DNA of 57,154 nt from Elusimicrobia bacterium RIFOXYA2_FULL_39_19. Its GTDB lineage: Bacteria > Elusimicrobiota > Endomicrobiia > CG1-02-37-114 > XYA2-FULL-39-19. The position numbers and the translations under genes are program-made. Within the stretch, counting starts at the first letter, position 1, and each line of letters starts with the position of its first letter. The DNA lies in assembly GCA_001800285.1 (NCBI GenBank), contig MGVC01000037.1, positions 1 through 57,154 of the forward strand. The letters are read 5' to 3'. The notes beneath the pieces were generated by a model, which was given only the letters and a program-made list of their open reading frames with translations, made no database searches and had not been told where the DNA came from. This document shows, piece by piece, positions 16,721-25,685 of the stretch.

Positions 16721-16994
16721 TTATATAATATTTGAAACGGAGCAGTTTCAATCTGACATGGAAAGCGATTTTGGCGGCCAACAGGAACGAATAAAAACGA
16801 AGCTTCAGGCTTATGTTTATCCACTGCTTAGAAAAATGCCTTTTTTTGGCAAAAACATTAAGAAACTGGTAAATTACCAGCCAGACACCTGGCGTTATAG
16901 AATAGGCGATTATCGGTTTTTTTACGAGATTGATGAACAACGCAGAATAGTTTTTATGATTTCTGCTGATTATCGCGGAAAAGCATATAGGTAA
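16713..16994 (+). CDS. RelE/ParE-superfamily toxin
   Basis: This 93-residue protein has the RelE-type fold signature near its end: NYQPDTWRYRIGDYRFFYEI, then RRIVFMISADYRGKAYR. The residues W-R-Y-R-I-G-D-Y-R-F-F-Y are typical of RelE/YafQ-like mRNA interferases. Translation starts at TTG (16713) inside the last codons of the antitoxin, so it is probably translationally coupled and kept at a lower level. Its stop (16992-16994) directly abuts the stop of the convergent ligase-like gene, with no intergenic base and no terminator between them. Confidence 0.8.
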   Translation: MDNYIIFETEQFQSDMESDFGGQQERIKTKLQAYVYPLLRKMPFFGKNIKKLVNYQPDTWRYRIGDYRFFYEIDEQRRIVFMISADYRGKAYR

Positions 16995-17993
16995 TTAAAT
17001 CAGGTTGTATCTTTTCAGGGCAGAATCTAAAATTTGGCAGAGAAGCTTTTCGTAGGTTATCCCCATGGCTTGGGCCACGATAGGGAAAACGTCAACCTTT
17101 CCCATATTTGGTAAAGGGTTACATTCCAGAAAGTATGGTTCGTTATTATAATCCACTCTTATATCAATTCTGCTTACATCTTTACACCCCAGTGCTGTAT
17201 AAGAACTTAAAATAAGAGCATTAATTTTATCTTCCATTTTCTTATCTATTTTAGAGGGGCATAAATACTCTATCTCCGTTGAATCTACTCGCGCCTGTGT
17301 ATAAAAGTCTTCACCCAGGTCAGTTTTGCCTGAAATGGCTGTCTGTACTATGGGTAGGACTTTTGCCGGGGTATTGCCTATTACCGGTATCGTAAATTCA
17401 TAGCCGATAATAAATTCTTCTATCAGCGCCGGTTGTTTATAGGTTTCCAACAGCCACTGTGTGCGTTTTTTTAATTGCATAAAATTGCTGCAAAATGATT
17501 CTCTTGAAAGCCCTTTGCTGGTGCCTTCCATGGAAGGTTTTACAATTACCGGAAATCTGAGTTTAAAATTTTCAGGGGAGAGTTCATCAACAGAACTAAT
17601 GGTTAAAAAAGCTGGTGTTTTCAGTCCGTGGTATTGTAACATTCTTTTTGCCATGGTTTTATCCAGAGTCAAACCCATGGTTAACGCGTCACTACCGGCG
17701 TAGGGGATGTCATACAGCTCAAACACTGCCGGTGCCTGGGATTCGCGGTTTCTGCCTTTTACACCTTCGCAAATATTAAATACCAGGTCCCATTTTTTAC
17801 CAGCATGAATTTCCTTTATCAGGTTTTTTACATTTCCAATGCGGACAATTTTATGCCCTGAAGTTTCAAGGGCAGAAGTTATTTCGCAGATTGTCTCTTC
17901 AGCGTCAAACTCAGCGTATTTGTCTGCGTTTTCTCCGGGATTAAGCGGGTAATCATCTTTTGCATCATAGGTGAAACCAATTGTTAATGTCAT
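16995..17993 (-). CDS. ATP-grasp protein of the D-Ala-D-Ala ligase family, atypical
   Basis: This 332-residue ATP-grasp ligase resembles D-alanine-D-alanine ligases in its central and C-terminal parts: FPVIVKPSMEGTSKG, and later DVSRIDIRVDYNNEPYFLECNPLPNM for metal binding. The N-terminus lacks the usual GGxSxEHEVS motif of Ddl. Instead it has MTLTIGFTYDAKDDY, then WDLVFNICEGVKGRNRESQAP, typical of stand-alone ligases annotated as Ddl whose substrate is not settled. No cell-wall genes are nearby. I therefore assign the family but not the reaction. Confidence 0.75.
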   Translation of the reverse strand: MTLTIGFTYDAKDDYPLNPGENADKYAEFDAEETICEITSALETSGHKIVRIGNVKNLIKEIHAGKKWDLVFNICEGVKGRNRESQAPAVFELYDIPYAGSDALTMGLTLDKTMAKRMLQYHGLKTPAFLTISSVDELSPENFKLRFPVIVKPSMEGTSKGLSRESFCSNFMQLKKRTQWLLETYKQPALIEEFIIGYEFTIPVIGNTPAKVLPIVQTAISGKTDLGEDFYTQARVDSTEIEYLCPSKIDKKMEDKINALILSSYTALGCKDVSRIDIRVDYNNEPYFLECNPLPNMGKVDVFPIVAQAMGITYEKLLCQILDSALKRYNLI

Positions 17994-18001
17994 AGGTATT
18001 A

Positions 18002-18030
18002 ATTTTACAATATTTAGTGTATTTTTGCAA
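18002..18030 (-). promoter_or_regulatory. Promoter of the ligase-like gene
   Basis: TTGCAA (18030-18025), a 17-nt spacer and TAAAAT (18007-18002) on the minus strand. The -10 box ends 8 nt before the ATG at 17993, so the mRNA would be leaderless or nearly so. Confidence 0.6.
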
Positions 18031-18103
18031 TTTTCGCGTTATTTTGGCTTTAAAAACCGGGGAAATGTATGAAAATACAGAAAAAATTCATAAAAAAAGT
18101 TGT

Positions 18104-18133
18104 TTGACTTTTAGGCAGGCTTTTTGTTATAAT
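18104..18133 (+). promoter_or_regulatory. Promoter of tRNA-Leu
   Basis: TTGACT (18104-18109), an 18-nt spacer and TATAAT (18128-18133). The predicted start near 18140 gives a precursor with a leader of about 100 nt before the tRNA at 18241. Confidence 0.7.
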
Positions 18134-18240
18134 TTTTCCTACTCAAAAAAGCTTCCTGTCTTAAAAAAATAACAATTAGAACGGTTTGTTTTTTAGAGCA
18201 TAAAAGCTTAATAGTTCTTTACAGAAGGGTGTTTTTTTAA

Positions 18241-18321
18241 GGGCGCGTGGCGGAATGGCAGACGCGTACGGCTTAGGACCGTATGGTGAAAATCGTGGAG
18301 GTTCAACTCCTCTCGCGCCCA
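18241..18321 (+). tRNA. tRNA-Leu (anticodon TAG)
   Basis: The 81-nt cloverleaf has acceptor GGGCGCG paired with CGCGCCC, discriminator A at 18321, and an anticodon arm TACGG-CTTAGGA-CCGTA giving TAG. It also has a class II variable arm (TGGTGAAAATCGTGG) and T-loop GTTCAAC. CCA is not encoded. The last 17 nt plus one flanking base are repeated at 18499-18516. Confidence 0.95.
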
Positions 18322-18322
18322 A

Positions 18323-18516
18323 AATAAACAACAGAATTTTTGTGTATTTTTAAAAAAACCAGCAAGGACAAACCCGCGAGAGAAGTTGAAGCCGACCCGA
18401 GCGCATCCAGTGGATGAAAAGTCAGTCAAGCAAGGCTTGACAGGACGGAAGCGAGGGCGGCCGGGCTCTGGCGGAGGAACGAAGTGACGGGGGAAGAAAA
18501 CTCCTCTCGCGCCCAA
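18323..18516. repeat. tRNA-Leu 3'-end duplication with an inserted GC-rich palindromic segment
   Basis: The tRNA-Leu 3' end at 18305-18322 recurs exactly at 18499-18516 (18 bp, offset 194). The intervening DNA contains an inverted, one-mismatch copy of the same tRNA end (CGCGAGAGAAGTTGAA at 18375-18390). It also contains two compact hairpins, CATCC-AGT-GGATG (18404-18416) and GTCAAGC-AAG-GCTTGAC (18425-18441). It is much more GC-rich than its surroundings. An 18-bp copy of a tRNA 3' end is what an old integrase attachment site leaves, but no integrase is present in the window. Confidence 0.75.
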
Positions 18517-18532
18517 GATACAATGAAGTCTT

Positions 18533-18660
18533 AATGTTAGCGAATAAATGCCGAATAAATATTATTATTCGAGCATGTCGAGAGTCAGTATTTCTTCTCG
18601 ATTCTCTACGTTCACTCGAAGAATAAACTGTTTTATTGTTCGAACATGTCGAGAACGCAA
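18533..18660 (+). repeat. TCGAGA-type palindromic repeat, copy 1
   Basis: The segment contains GCGAATAAATGCCGAATAAA, then TTCTCGATTCTCTACGTTC ending in ACTCGAAGAATAA. It also contains GTTCGAACATGTCGAGAAC, which folds on itself. A related copy lies in the opposite orientation at 54865-54950, with the same two blocks and a different middle. It is a dispersed palindromic repeat with no coding capacity. Confidence 0.6.
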
Positions 18661-18674
18661 TAAACATTTAAATA

Positions 18675-18808
18675 AAAATAAAGTACAAATTTTGCCTTAG
18701 GTCTACCTTAGGCCACGGCATAAATTCTGCTCCTAACGGAGAAAATAAAGTACAAATTTTGCCTTAGGTCTACCTTAGACCACGGCATAAATTCTGCTCC
18801 TAACGGAG
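18675..18808 (+). repeat. Two tandem 67-bp units upstream of tig
   Basis: Units 18675-18741 and 18742-18808 are identical except for one base (GGCC/GACC). Each ends in TCCTAACGGAG, so each carries a purine-rich GGAGAAA at its junction. The second merges with the Shine-Dalgarno region of tig (GGAGAAAGGAAG). This is a recent tandem duplication in the tig leader. Confidence 0.85.
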
Positions 18809-18827
18809 AAAGGAAGAGAACGAATTT

Positions 18828-20147
18828 ATGGAGAATTTGAAGACAAACGTAAAAGAGTTAAGTAAAGTAAAAGTGCAGGTGGAATTTGAGATTTCAAAAG
18901 AAAAAGTAGTTTCTGAAATGGAAACAGTTTTTGCAAATATACAGAAACAGGCAAAAATTGATGGGTTCAGAGTAGGCAAAGCGCCTTTAACTATGGTGCG
19001 CCAGAAATATGAAGGCAATGCAAAAGAAATGGCAGTAGAAAACCTTATCAGGGATTCTCTTTATCCTTTTATGAAAGAAAAAAATATCCGGTCTGCCGCA
19101 ACACCAGTAATTGAAAAAATAGATTTTGAAACCGACAAACCCATGAAGTACACTGTAACCATAGAAAAACACGCCGATGTAACCGCTAAAAATTATAAAG
19201 GCATGAAACTGAAAAAAGAGTTAAAAAAAGTTACCGATAAAGATATTAAAATGAGCCTGGAAGAATTGCAGAAATATAACGCCCGGCTTGTGGAATCAAC
19301 CACCGGTGTCAGCACAGATCAGAGTTCTGTAATCGCAGATTATACCGCCTGGGTAGATAAAACAGATAAAGATGGTAACATCATACAGGAAGAAATAAAT
19401 GATCTCAGAGCGGAAAACCAGCTTATGGATTTAAGCCAGAAAAGTCTGTTGCCGGGGCTGATAGAAGGCCTGAAAAACTGCAAACCCGGAGATAACCGTG
19501 AAATTACCGTTAAATTGCCGGAAAGTTTTCCGAAAAAAGAATTTGCAAACAAAGACGTAGTATTTAAAGTCAGCGTTAAAAACATCAAAGAAAAACAATA
19601 TCCGGAGCTTAATGATGATTTTTCAAAAGAATTCGGCGCAAACACGCTGGAGGAACTGAAAACAAAAATCAAAGAGCAGATGGGAACCGAAATACAGAAA
19701 AAAGCTGTAGAAAAAATGGAAGAACAGATTGTTGAAGAACTTATCAAAGAAAACCCTATGGAAATTGCGGAATCACTGGTGCATGAACAGGCGGAATACC
19801 TGGATAGTTACGCCACTAACAAACTTCATCACCACGGTTACCAGCCGGATCAGATAGAACAAAAGAAAGAAGAAATACACCAGAAAACCCATGCTGAAGC
19901 AGAACGCCAGATAAAGCTTATGTACATTCTCGGCTCTATTGCCAAGCAGGAAAATATTGATATAGACGAGAAGGATCTGGAAGAAAAAAAGGAAGAAGCC
20001 AGAAAGTCAAATCCCGGCAGAGAAAGCCAGGTAGACAAGTATTTTGAAGACAATAAAGACAAATTGATTTCACAGATTAAAACTGATAAGATATTCAAGT
20101 TCATTACTGACAACGCAAAGATAAAAGAATCCGTGATTGAAAAATAA
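18828..20147 (+). CDS. tig: Trigger factor (ribosome-associated chaperone)
   Basis: Trigger factor binds nascent chains at the ribosome exit and has prolyl isomerase activity. The 439-residue protein has the N-terminal ribosome-binding domain with the signature GFRVGKAP at about 46-53, a middle FKBP-type region (about 150-245, diverged), and a long helical C-terminal domain rich in lysine and glutamate. GGAGAAAGGAAG lies 13-24 nt before the ATG. It begins the proteostasis run tig-clpP-clpX-lon, the usual order in many bacteria. The leader contains a duplicated 67-bp unit. Confidence 0.93.
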   Translation: MENLKTNVKELSKVKVQVEFEISKEKVVSEMETVFANIQKQAKIDGFRVGKAPLTMVRQKYEGNAKEMAVENLIRDSLYPFMKEKNIRSAATPVIEKIDFETDKPMKYTVTIEKHADVTAKNYKGMKLKKELKKVTDKDIKMSLEELQKYNARLVESTTGVSTDQSSVIADYTAWVDKTDKDGNIIQEEINDLRAENQLMDLSQKSLLPGLIEGLKNCKPGDNREITVKLPESFPKKEFANKDVVFKVSVKNIKEKQYPELNDDFSKEFGANTLEELKTKIKEQMGTEIQKKAVEKMEEQIVEELIKENPMEIAESLVHEQAEYLDSYATNKLHHHGYQPDQIEQKKEEIHQKTHAEAERQIKLMYILGSIAKQENIDIDEKDLEEKKEEARKSNPGRESQVDKYFEDNKDKLISQIKTDKIFKFITDNAKIKESVIEK

Positions 20148-20246
20148 AAGATTACAGTACTTTTCATAAAAAAATATAACACTAATAACTATCAGACTAT
20201 CCACCTATAGGACTATTAGACTGAATTACTAACTTTTGGAGGCTTT

Positions 20247-20858
20247 ATGCCAAGTATTGTCCCAACGATTATTGAAAGATGGACCCAGGGCGGCGCTGTA
20301 GGTTATGATATTTTTTCCAGACTGCTGAAAGAAAGAATTATTTTTATCGGCGGGTACGGCGGCCAGGTAACCACAGATTCTGCTGACATGATTATAGCGC
20401 AGTTGCTGTATCTGGATGCGGAAGATCCGGAAAAAGATATTTCACTTTACATCAATTCTCCCGGCGGTATGGTAACAGCGGGTTTAGCTGTTTATGATAC
20501 CATGCAGTACATAAAATCAAACATCACTACCGTTTGTATAGGTATGGCCATGAGTTTTGGCGCTTTATTGCTGGCAGCCGGCGGCAAGGGAAAAAGATTT
20601 GCCCTGCCTCACGCAAGAATTATGGTACACCAGCCTCTTATTTACGGCGGCGGCCTTTCCGGCTCTGCCACAGATATTGATATTGAAAACAAAGAACTTA
20701 TGCACACCAAAACAAAACTTATTGAAATACTGGCAAAGCATACCGGCCAGTCAGTTGAAAAAGTAAGACAGGACACCGAACGCAATTTTTATATGTCACC
20801 AGAAGAAGCAAAAGCGTACGGAATCATTGATGAAATAATGTCTTTTAGAAAAAAGTAA
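20247..20858 (+). CDS. clpP: ATP-dependent Clp protease proteolytic subunit
   Basis: ClpP forms the serine-protease chamber fed by ClpX. The 203-residue protein has the triad Ser103 ([14 protein letters not shown]), His128 (MVHQP) and Asp176 (RQDTERN). The nucleophile motif has Met in place of the common Ala before Ser, a conservative change. GGAGG lies 5 nt before the ATG. The 99-bp gap after tig carries short GACTAT-type repeats but no terminator, so tig, clpP, clpX and lon may be one transcript. Confidence 0.95.
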   Translation: MPSIVPTIIERWTQGGAVGYDIFSRLLKERIIFIGGYGGQVTTDSADMIIAQLLYLDAEDPEKDISLYINSPGGMVTAGLAVYDTMQYIKSNITTVCIGMAMSFGALLLAAGGKGKRFALPHARIMVHQPLIYGGGLSGSATDIDIENKELMHTKTKLIEILAKHTGQSVEKVRQDTERNFYMSPEEAKAYGIIDEIMSFRKK

Positions 20859-20924
20859 ATTTTGTAAACCGGAAATCGTAAATAATTTAACCAATTCTTA
20901 AGTTTACTATACGGGGATTAAACC

Positions 20925-22199
20925 ATGGATAACCTAAAAGAGGGTTCCGGGCTTTATAAATGTATTTTTTGCGGCAAAGGTAAAACCGAGCAGGTAAGGC
21001 TTGTAGGTACCGGCGGTATTTATATTTGTGAGGCCTGTGTAGAAAATTCGCATAAACTTCTCACAGAAGTGGGTAAAGAAACCCATCAACAGAAAATGAG
21101 GCACTTGCCCAAGCCCAGGGAAATAAAACATACCCTGGATGAATATGTTGTGGGCCAGGAAAGAGCAAAGAAAATCCTTTCCGTTGCAGTTTATAATCAC
21201 TATAAAAGAATATTTTCTTACGATAAAACATCCGATGTAGAGTTACAGAAATCAAATATACTGCTTGTTGGCCCCACGGGTACGGGTAAGACTTTGCTGG
21301 CACAGACTCTGGCAAGGCTGCTTCATGTACCATTTGCTATAGCAGATGCTACTACGCTTACAGAAGCAGGTTATGTGGGGGAAGATGTAGAAAATATTTT
21401 ATTAAGGCTCCTGCAGAATGCGGACTTTGACGTAAAAAAAGCCGAACGAGGCATAATCTACATTGATGAAATAGATAAAATTTCCCGCAAAAGCGATTCT
21501 CCTTCCATTACGCGTGATGTGTCCGGTGAAGGCGTACAGCAGTCACTGTTAAAAATTATTGAAGGCACCGTAGCGTCCGTTCCTCCGCAGGGCGGCAGAA
21601 AACATCCACAGCAGGAATTTATAAAAATGAATACCACGGATATTTTGTTTATTTGCGGCGGCACTTTTGATGGCATAGAAAGAACGATTGAATCCCGCAT
21701 GCATAAGCAGGTGGTTGGTTTTGGCACGGAATCTATTTCCAAAAAAGACAGAAAAGCTTTTGATTACCTGGGGCAGATTCATCCGGAAGATTTAATAAAG
21801 TTTGGCATTATTCCTGAATTTATTGGCCGCATACCCGTTATTGCAACAATGCATGGGCTGGATAAAGACCATCTGGTGGAAATTTTGTCCCGACCTAAAA
21901 ATTCGCTGGTTAAACAGTTTCGAAAAATATTTTCACTGGAAAGCGTAGACCTGGACTTTACCAGTGAAGCATTAAGAAGCATTGCAGAAATGGCAATAAA
22001 AAGAAGCAGCGGCGCCAGAGGCTTAAGAGCCATCATAGAAGAACTTATGCTTGATGTGATGTATGACCTGCCGGAAATGAAAAACCTGGAAAAATGCATC
22101 GTTGACGAAAAAGTAGTGAAAAAAATTCATCCGCCTATAATGATATTTAAAAATCAAAACGTGAAAGGTATAAACACGAAAGAGGAAGAAATAGCATGA
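20925..22199 (+). CDS. clpX: ClpX, ATP-binding unfoldase of ClpXP
   Basis: ClpX recognises and unfolds substrates for ClpP. The 424-residue protein has the N-terminal zinc-binding domain with C13, C16, C35 and C38, Walker A GPTGTGKT near residue 117, Walker [11 protein letters not shown], and the AAA+ pore loop GYVGEDVE. Its stop overlaps the lon start as ATGA (22196-22199), indicating translational coupling. Confidence 0.96.
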   Translation: MDNLKEGSGLYKCIFCGKGKTEQVRLVGTGGIYICEACVENSHKLLTEVGKETHQQKMRHLPKPREIKHTLDEYVVGQERAKKILSVAVYNHYKRIFSYDKTSDVELQKSNILLVGPTGTGKTLLAQTLARLLHVPFAIADATTLTEAGYVGEDVENILLRLLQNADFDVKKAERGIIYIDEIDKISRKSDSPSITRDVSGEGVQQSLLKIIEGTVASVPPQGGRKHPQQEFIKMNTTDILFICGGTFDGIERTIESRMHKQVVGFGTESISKKDRKAFDYLGQIHPEDLIKFGIIPEFIGRIPVIATMHGLDKDHLVEILSRPKNSLVKQFRKIFSLESVDLDFTSEALRSIAEMAIKRSSGARGLRAIIEELMLDVMYDLPEMKNLEKCIVDEKVVKKIHPPIMIFKNQNVKGINTKEEEIA

Positions 22200-24532
22200 G
22201 TGCCGAAAAAGCTGAGAAAAAATTAGTCATACCAAACAATCTGCCGTTACTGCCGGTACGCGACGTGGTTGTATTTCCGTTTATGGTAGTGCCCCTGGCG
22301 GTAGGCCGTGATAAATCCATAAAAGCACTTGAAATTGCCATGGCTACAGACCGCCTGGTTTTTGTAGTCACGCAAAAAAAAGCCCAGACCGAAGACCCAT
22401 TGTTAGATGATTTATACAACGTAGGCGTGATTTGTGAAGTTCTGCAGATGCTTAAAATGGCAGACGGCACATTGAAGATTCTTGTTGAAGGTATAAAAAG
22501 AGGAAGCCTGAAAGATTATAAAGTTATAGAAGAAAGAGGCTACGTAGAAGTAACTTTTGAAACCGTCGGAGAAGAAGAAGGCGAACCCCCGGAAATAGAA
22601 GCCCTGAAAAGAGAATCCCTGGAGTTGTTTGACCAATATGTCAAATTAAACCGCCGGCTGGTAATAGATATTTCCAGCGCGGTAAGAAGCATAGAAGAGC
22701 CGTCAAAGCTCTGCGATACCATTACTTCGCATCTGATGATAAAAATTTCTGAACGCCAGAGCATTCTGGAAATATTTCCGTTAAAGAAAAGGCTGGAAGA
22801 ACTGATAGCCATACTCAACCGAGAAATAGAAATTCTTAACATTGAACGTAAAATACAAAACCGCGTAAAAAACCAGATAGAAAAAACCCAGAAAGAATAT
22901 TATCTTAATGAGCAGATGAAAGCCATTCAAAAAGAGCTCAGGCAGAAAGATGATTTTTCCAAGGAAATAGATGAAGTCAGGCAGAAAATAAAACTGGCAA
23001 AAATGCCCAAGGAAGCGCAGGAAGAAGCAGAAAAAGAGCTGGCGCGCCTTGAAAAAATGATGCCATTTTCTCCGGAAGCCACAGTTGTGCGCACCTACCT
23101 GGACTGGCTGATAGAACTGCCCTGGTCTGTTGCCACGCCGGATAATTTTGATTTAAAGAAAGCAAAAAAAACACTTGATGAAGACCATTTCGGCCTGGAA
23201 AAAACTAAAGAAAGAATACTGGAATACCTTGCCGTATTAAAACAGGTGCAGAAAATTAAAGGCCCCATACTTTGTTTTGTGGGCCCTCCGGGTGTAGGGA
23301 AAACCTCCATTGCCAAGTCTATTGCCCGTGCCATAGGCAGAAATTTTGTCCGGTGTTCACTTGGCGGCGTACGTGACGAAGCAGAAATCCGCGGCCACAG
23401 GCGCACTTACATCGGTTCGCTTCCGGGAAGAATAATACAAAATATCAGAAAAGCAAAATCAAAAAATCCGGTTTTCCTGCTTGATGAAATAGATAAAATG
23501 GGTTCAGACTGGAGAGGAGACCCGTCAGCGGCACTACTGGAAGTATTAGACCCGGAACAGAATACCAATTTTTTAGACCATTACCTTGATGTAGGCTATG
23601 ACCTGTCATCCGTAATGTTTATTACTACGGCCAATACACTTTATTCCATTCCGCCTACGCTGGTTGACCGTCTGGAGGTAATCAGGTTTTCAGGTTACAC
23701 ACTGGAAGAAAAAATAAGGATTGCTTTAGACTTCCTTGTACCAAAACAGGTTAGAGAACACGGCCTTACCGATAAACAGATAATTATCAATGAAGATGCT
23801 ATAGAAGAAGTTATTGAAAAGTATACCCGGGAAGCCGGCGTAAGAAACCTGGAAAGAGAACTTGCCAACCTGTGCCGTAAAGTTTCTAAAGAACTGCAGA
23901 TGGAAGGCAAAACAGACGCCATAGAATTAACAAAAAAGAACGTAAATAAATATCTGGGCATTCCTGAATTCGTGCGCGAAAAAATATCTCCGAATGATTT
24001 AGGCGTATCCACAGGTTTGGCCTGGACAGAACACGGCGGAGAAACTCTAACCATAGAAGTTGCCATGTTAAAAGGAAAAGGCAAGTACACCTTAACAGGA
24101 AAACTGGGTGAAGTTATGCAGGAAAGCGCGCAGGCGGCGCTGACTTATGCCCGCTCAATAGCAAAAAAATACAAAATCAAAGAAGATTTCTTTAAAGACA
24201 AAGATTTTCACATACACGTTCCTGAAGGCGCCATACCGAAAGACGGCCCTTCGGCAGGCACAGCCATAACCACGGCTCTTGTCAGCGCTATTGTAGGCAA
24301 GCCCGTAAAAAAAGATTTGGCCATGACCGGTGAAATTACGCTTAGAGGCAGAGTTCTGCCAATAGGCGGATTAAAAGAAAAAGTGCTGGCCGCCCACAGA
24401 GAAAAAATAAAAACCATCATATTTCCGGAAGGAAACAAAAAAGACCTAAAAGATATTCCTGAAAAAATACAGAAAGAATTAAAACTCATCCCTGTAAGCC
24501 ACATGGATGAAGTTTTAAAGATAGCACTATAA
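22196..24532 (+). CDS. lon: Lon protease
   Basis: Lon is an ATP-dependent protease for misfolded and regulatory proteins. The 778-residue protein has the N-terminal LON substrate domain ([19 protein letters not shown]), a coiled region, the AAA+ module with Walker [10 protein letters not shown] near residue 363, and the protease domain with the Ser-Lys dyad. Ser686 is in PKDGPSAGT and Lys727 in GGLKEKV. The start overlaps clpX by 4 nt, and a class V aminotransferase gene follows 16 bp later. Confidence 0.96.
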   Translation: MSAEKAEKKLVIPNNLPLLPVRDVVVFPFMVVPLAVGRDKSIKALEIAMATDRLVFVVTQKKAQTEDPLLDDLYNVGVICEVLQMLKMADGTLKILVEGIKRGSLKDYKVIEERGYVEVTFETVGEEEGEPPEIEALKRESLELFDQYVKLNRRLVIDISSAVRSIEEPSKLCDTITSHLMIKISERQSILEIFPLKKRLEELIAILNREIEILNIERKIQNRVKNQIEKTQKEYYLNEQMKAIQKELRQKDDFSKEIDEVRQKIKLAKMPKEAQEEAEKELARLEKMMPFSPEATVVRTYLDWLIELPWSVATPDNFDLKKAKKTLDEDHFGLEKTKERILEYLAVLKQVQKIKGPILCFVGPPGVGKTSIAKSIARAIGRNFVRCSLGGVRDEAEIRGHRRTYIGSLPGRIIQNIRKAKSKNPVFLLDEIDKMGSDWRGDPSAALLEVLDPEQNTNFLDHYLDVGYDLSSVMFITTANTLYSIPPTLVDRLEVIRFSGYTLEEKIRIALDFLVPKQVREHGLTDKQIIINEDAIEEVIEKYTREAGVRNLERELANLCRKVSKELQMEGKTDAIELTKKNVNKYLGIPEFVREKISPNDLGVSTGLAWTEHGGETLTIEVAMLKGKGKYTLTGKLGEVMQESAQAALTYARSIAKKYKIKEDFFKDKDFHIHVPEGAIPKDGPSAGTAITTALVSAIVGKPVKKDLAMTGEITLRGRVLPIGGLKEKVLAAHREKIKTIIFPEGNKKDLKDIPEKIQKELKLIPVSHMDEVLKIAL

Positions 24533-24548
24533 AAATAATGGAGGAGAG

Positions 24549-25685
24549 ATGAAGAAACATTTTTTGATCACCCCGGGGCCCACCCCTATTCCGCCGCAGG
24601 TTGCGCAGAAAGAATCTTTACCCATACTGCACCACAGAACCGAAGAATTCGGAAAAATATTCCTGGAAGCTATTGAAGGAATGAAATATATTTTCAAAAC
24701 CAAAAACGATACCTTTATTATGGCCAGCTCCGGTACGGGCGCCATGGAATCCGCAATAGTAAATCTTTTAAGCCCCGGAGACGAAGTGCTGGTAACAACA
24801 TCCGGCGTATTCGGCAGCAGATGGGGAAAAATCTGCGAAGCTTACGGCATTAAACCCGCAATACTGGAAGCAGAATGGGGCAAATGTGTAGCTCCGGAAG
24901 CAATAAAAAAAGAGCTGGAAAAAAACCCGAAAATTAAAGTTGTCTTTACCACACATACAGAAACTTCTACCGGTATTGTAAATGATTTAAAAGCTATCGG
25001 TGAAATAGTCAGCAAAACCAGCGCTGTGCTGGTAGTTGACGCCATCAGCGGGCTGGCAGGGCAGGATTTATGCACGGATGACTGGAAACTGGACGTAGTG
25101 GTGTCCGGGTCACAGAAAGGGCTTATGTGTGCGCCCGGTCTGGCGTTTGCCACAGTAAGCGCAAAAGCATGGCCTCTTGTAGAAGCCGCAAAACTTCCCA
25201 GATTTTACTGGGATTACCGCAAAATGAAAAAATCAGTAGAAAATAAAGAAACACCTTTTACTCCGGCTGTTACGCTTATTGTTTCTTTAAACGAAGCCAT
25301 AAACATGATTAAAGAACAGGGCATTGATAACATTTTCCAGAAAACACAGAAACTAGCCAATGCTACCAGAGCCGCTTTAAAAGCAATGAACCTGGAACTT
25401 TATGCAGATGCATCCTGCGCATGCAACGTTTTAACCAGCGCAAAAGTACCGGAAGGCGTTGACGGCGGAAAAATAGTAAAGATGTTAAGGCAGGAGTACG
25501 GCATTTCCATTGCCGGCGGACAGGACAAACTTAAAGGAAAAATCATCCGCCTGGCGCACATGGGCTACATTGACCAGTTTGATTTATTTGTAGCTTATGC
25601 AGGCCTTGAAATGGTGTTAACAAAACTCGGCCATAAACTTGAGCCGGGAAAAGCCTCGGCGGAAGCTGAAAGGATATTAGCATGA
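24549..25685 (+). CDS. Class V aminotransferase, likely phosphoserine/serine transaminase role
   Basis: This 378-residue PLP enzyme is of the alanine-glyoxylate/serine-pyruvate aminotransferase type: N-terminal ITPGPTPIPPQV, glycine-rich ASSGTGAMES, and PLP lysine Lys190 in SGSQKG. It is not classical SerC. The overlap with serA (ATGA, 25682-25685) suggests it acts as the phosphohydroxypyruvate transaminase of serine synthesis, as proposed for similar pairs in Thermotoga-like bacteria. A glyoxylate-linked role remains possible. GGAGGAGAG precedes the ATG. Confidence 0.85.
   Translation: MKKHFLITPGPTPIPPQVAQKESLPILHHRTEEFGKIFLEAIEGMKYIFKTKNDTFIMASSGTGAMESAIVNLLSPGDEVLVTTSGVFGSRWGKICEAYGIKPAILEAEWGKCVAPEAIKKELEKNPKIKVVFTTHTETSTGIVNDLKAIGEIVSKTSAVLVVDAISGLAGQDLCTDDWKLDVVVSGSQKGLMCAPGLAFATVSAKAWPLVEAAKLPRFYWDYRKMKKSVENKETPFTPAVTLIVSLNEAINMIKEQGIDNIFQKTQKLANATRAALKAMNLELYADASCACNVLTSAKVPEGVDGGKIVKMLRQEYGISIAGGQDKLKGKIIRLAHMGYIDQFDLFVAYAGLEMVLTKLGHKLEPGKASAEAERILA

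Larger units (their letters stand above)
18322..18827. other. 505-bp gene-free interval between tRNA-Leu and tig
   Basis: No credible gene is present; open frames here are fragments of repeats. In order it holds the tRNA-derived segment 18323-18516, the TCGAGA-type repeat 18533-18660, and two tandem 67-bp units (18675-18808) ending just before the tig Shine-Dalgarno site. No clear sigma-70 promoter for tig was found in it. Confidence 0.8.

Noticed and set aside
18208-18516. Open frames over tRNA-Leu and its copy
   Set aside because: Their coding comes from tRNA and GC-rich palindromic DNA.
18675-18808. Tandem repeat considered as a CRISPR array
   Set aside because: Only two adjacent 67-bp units with no spacers between them and no cas genes in the window.
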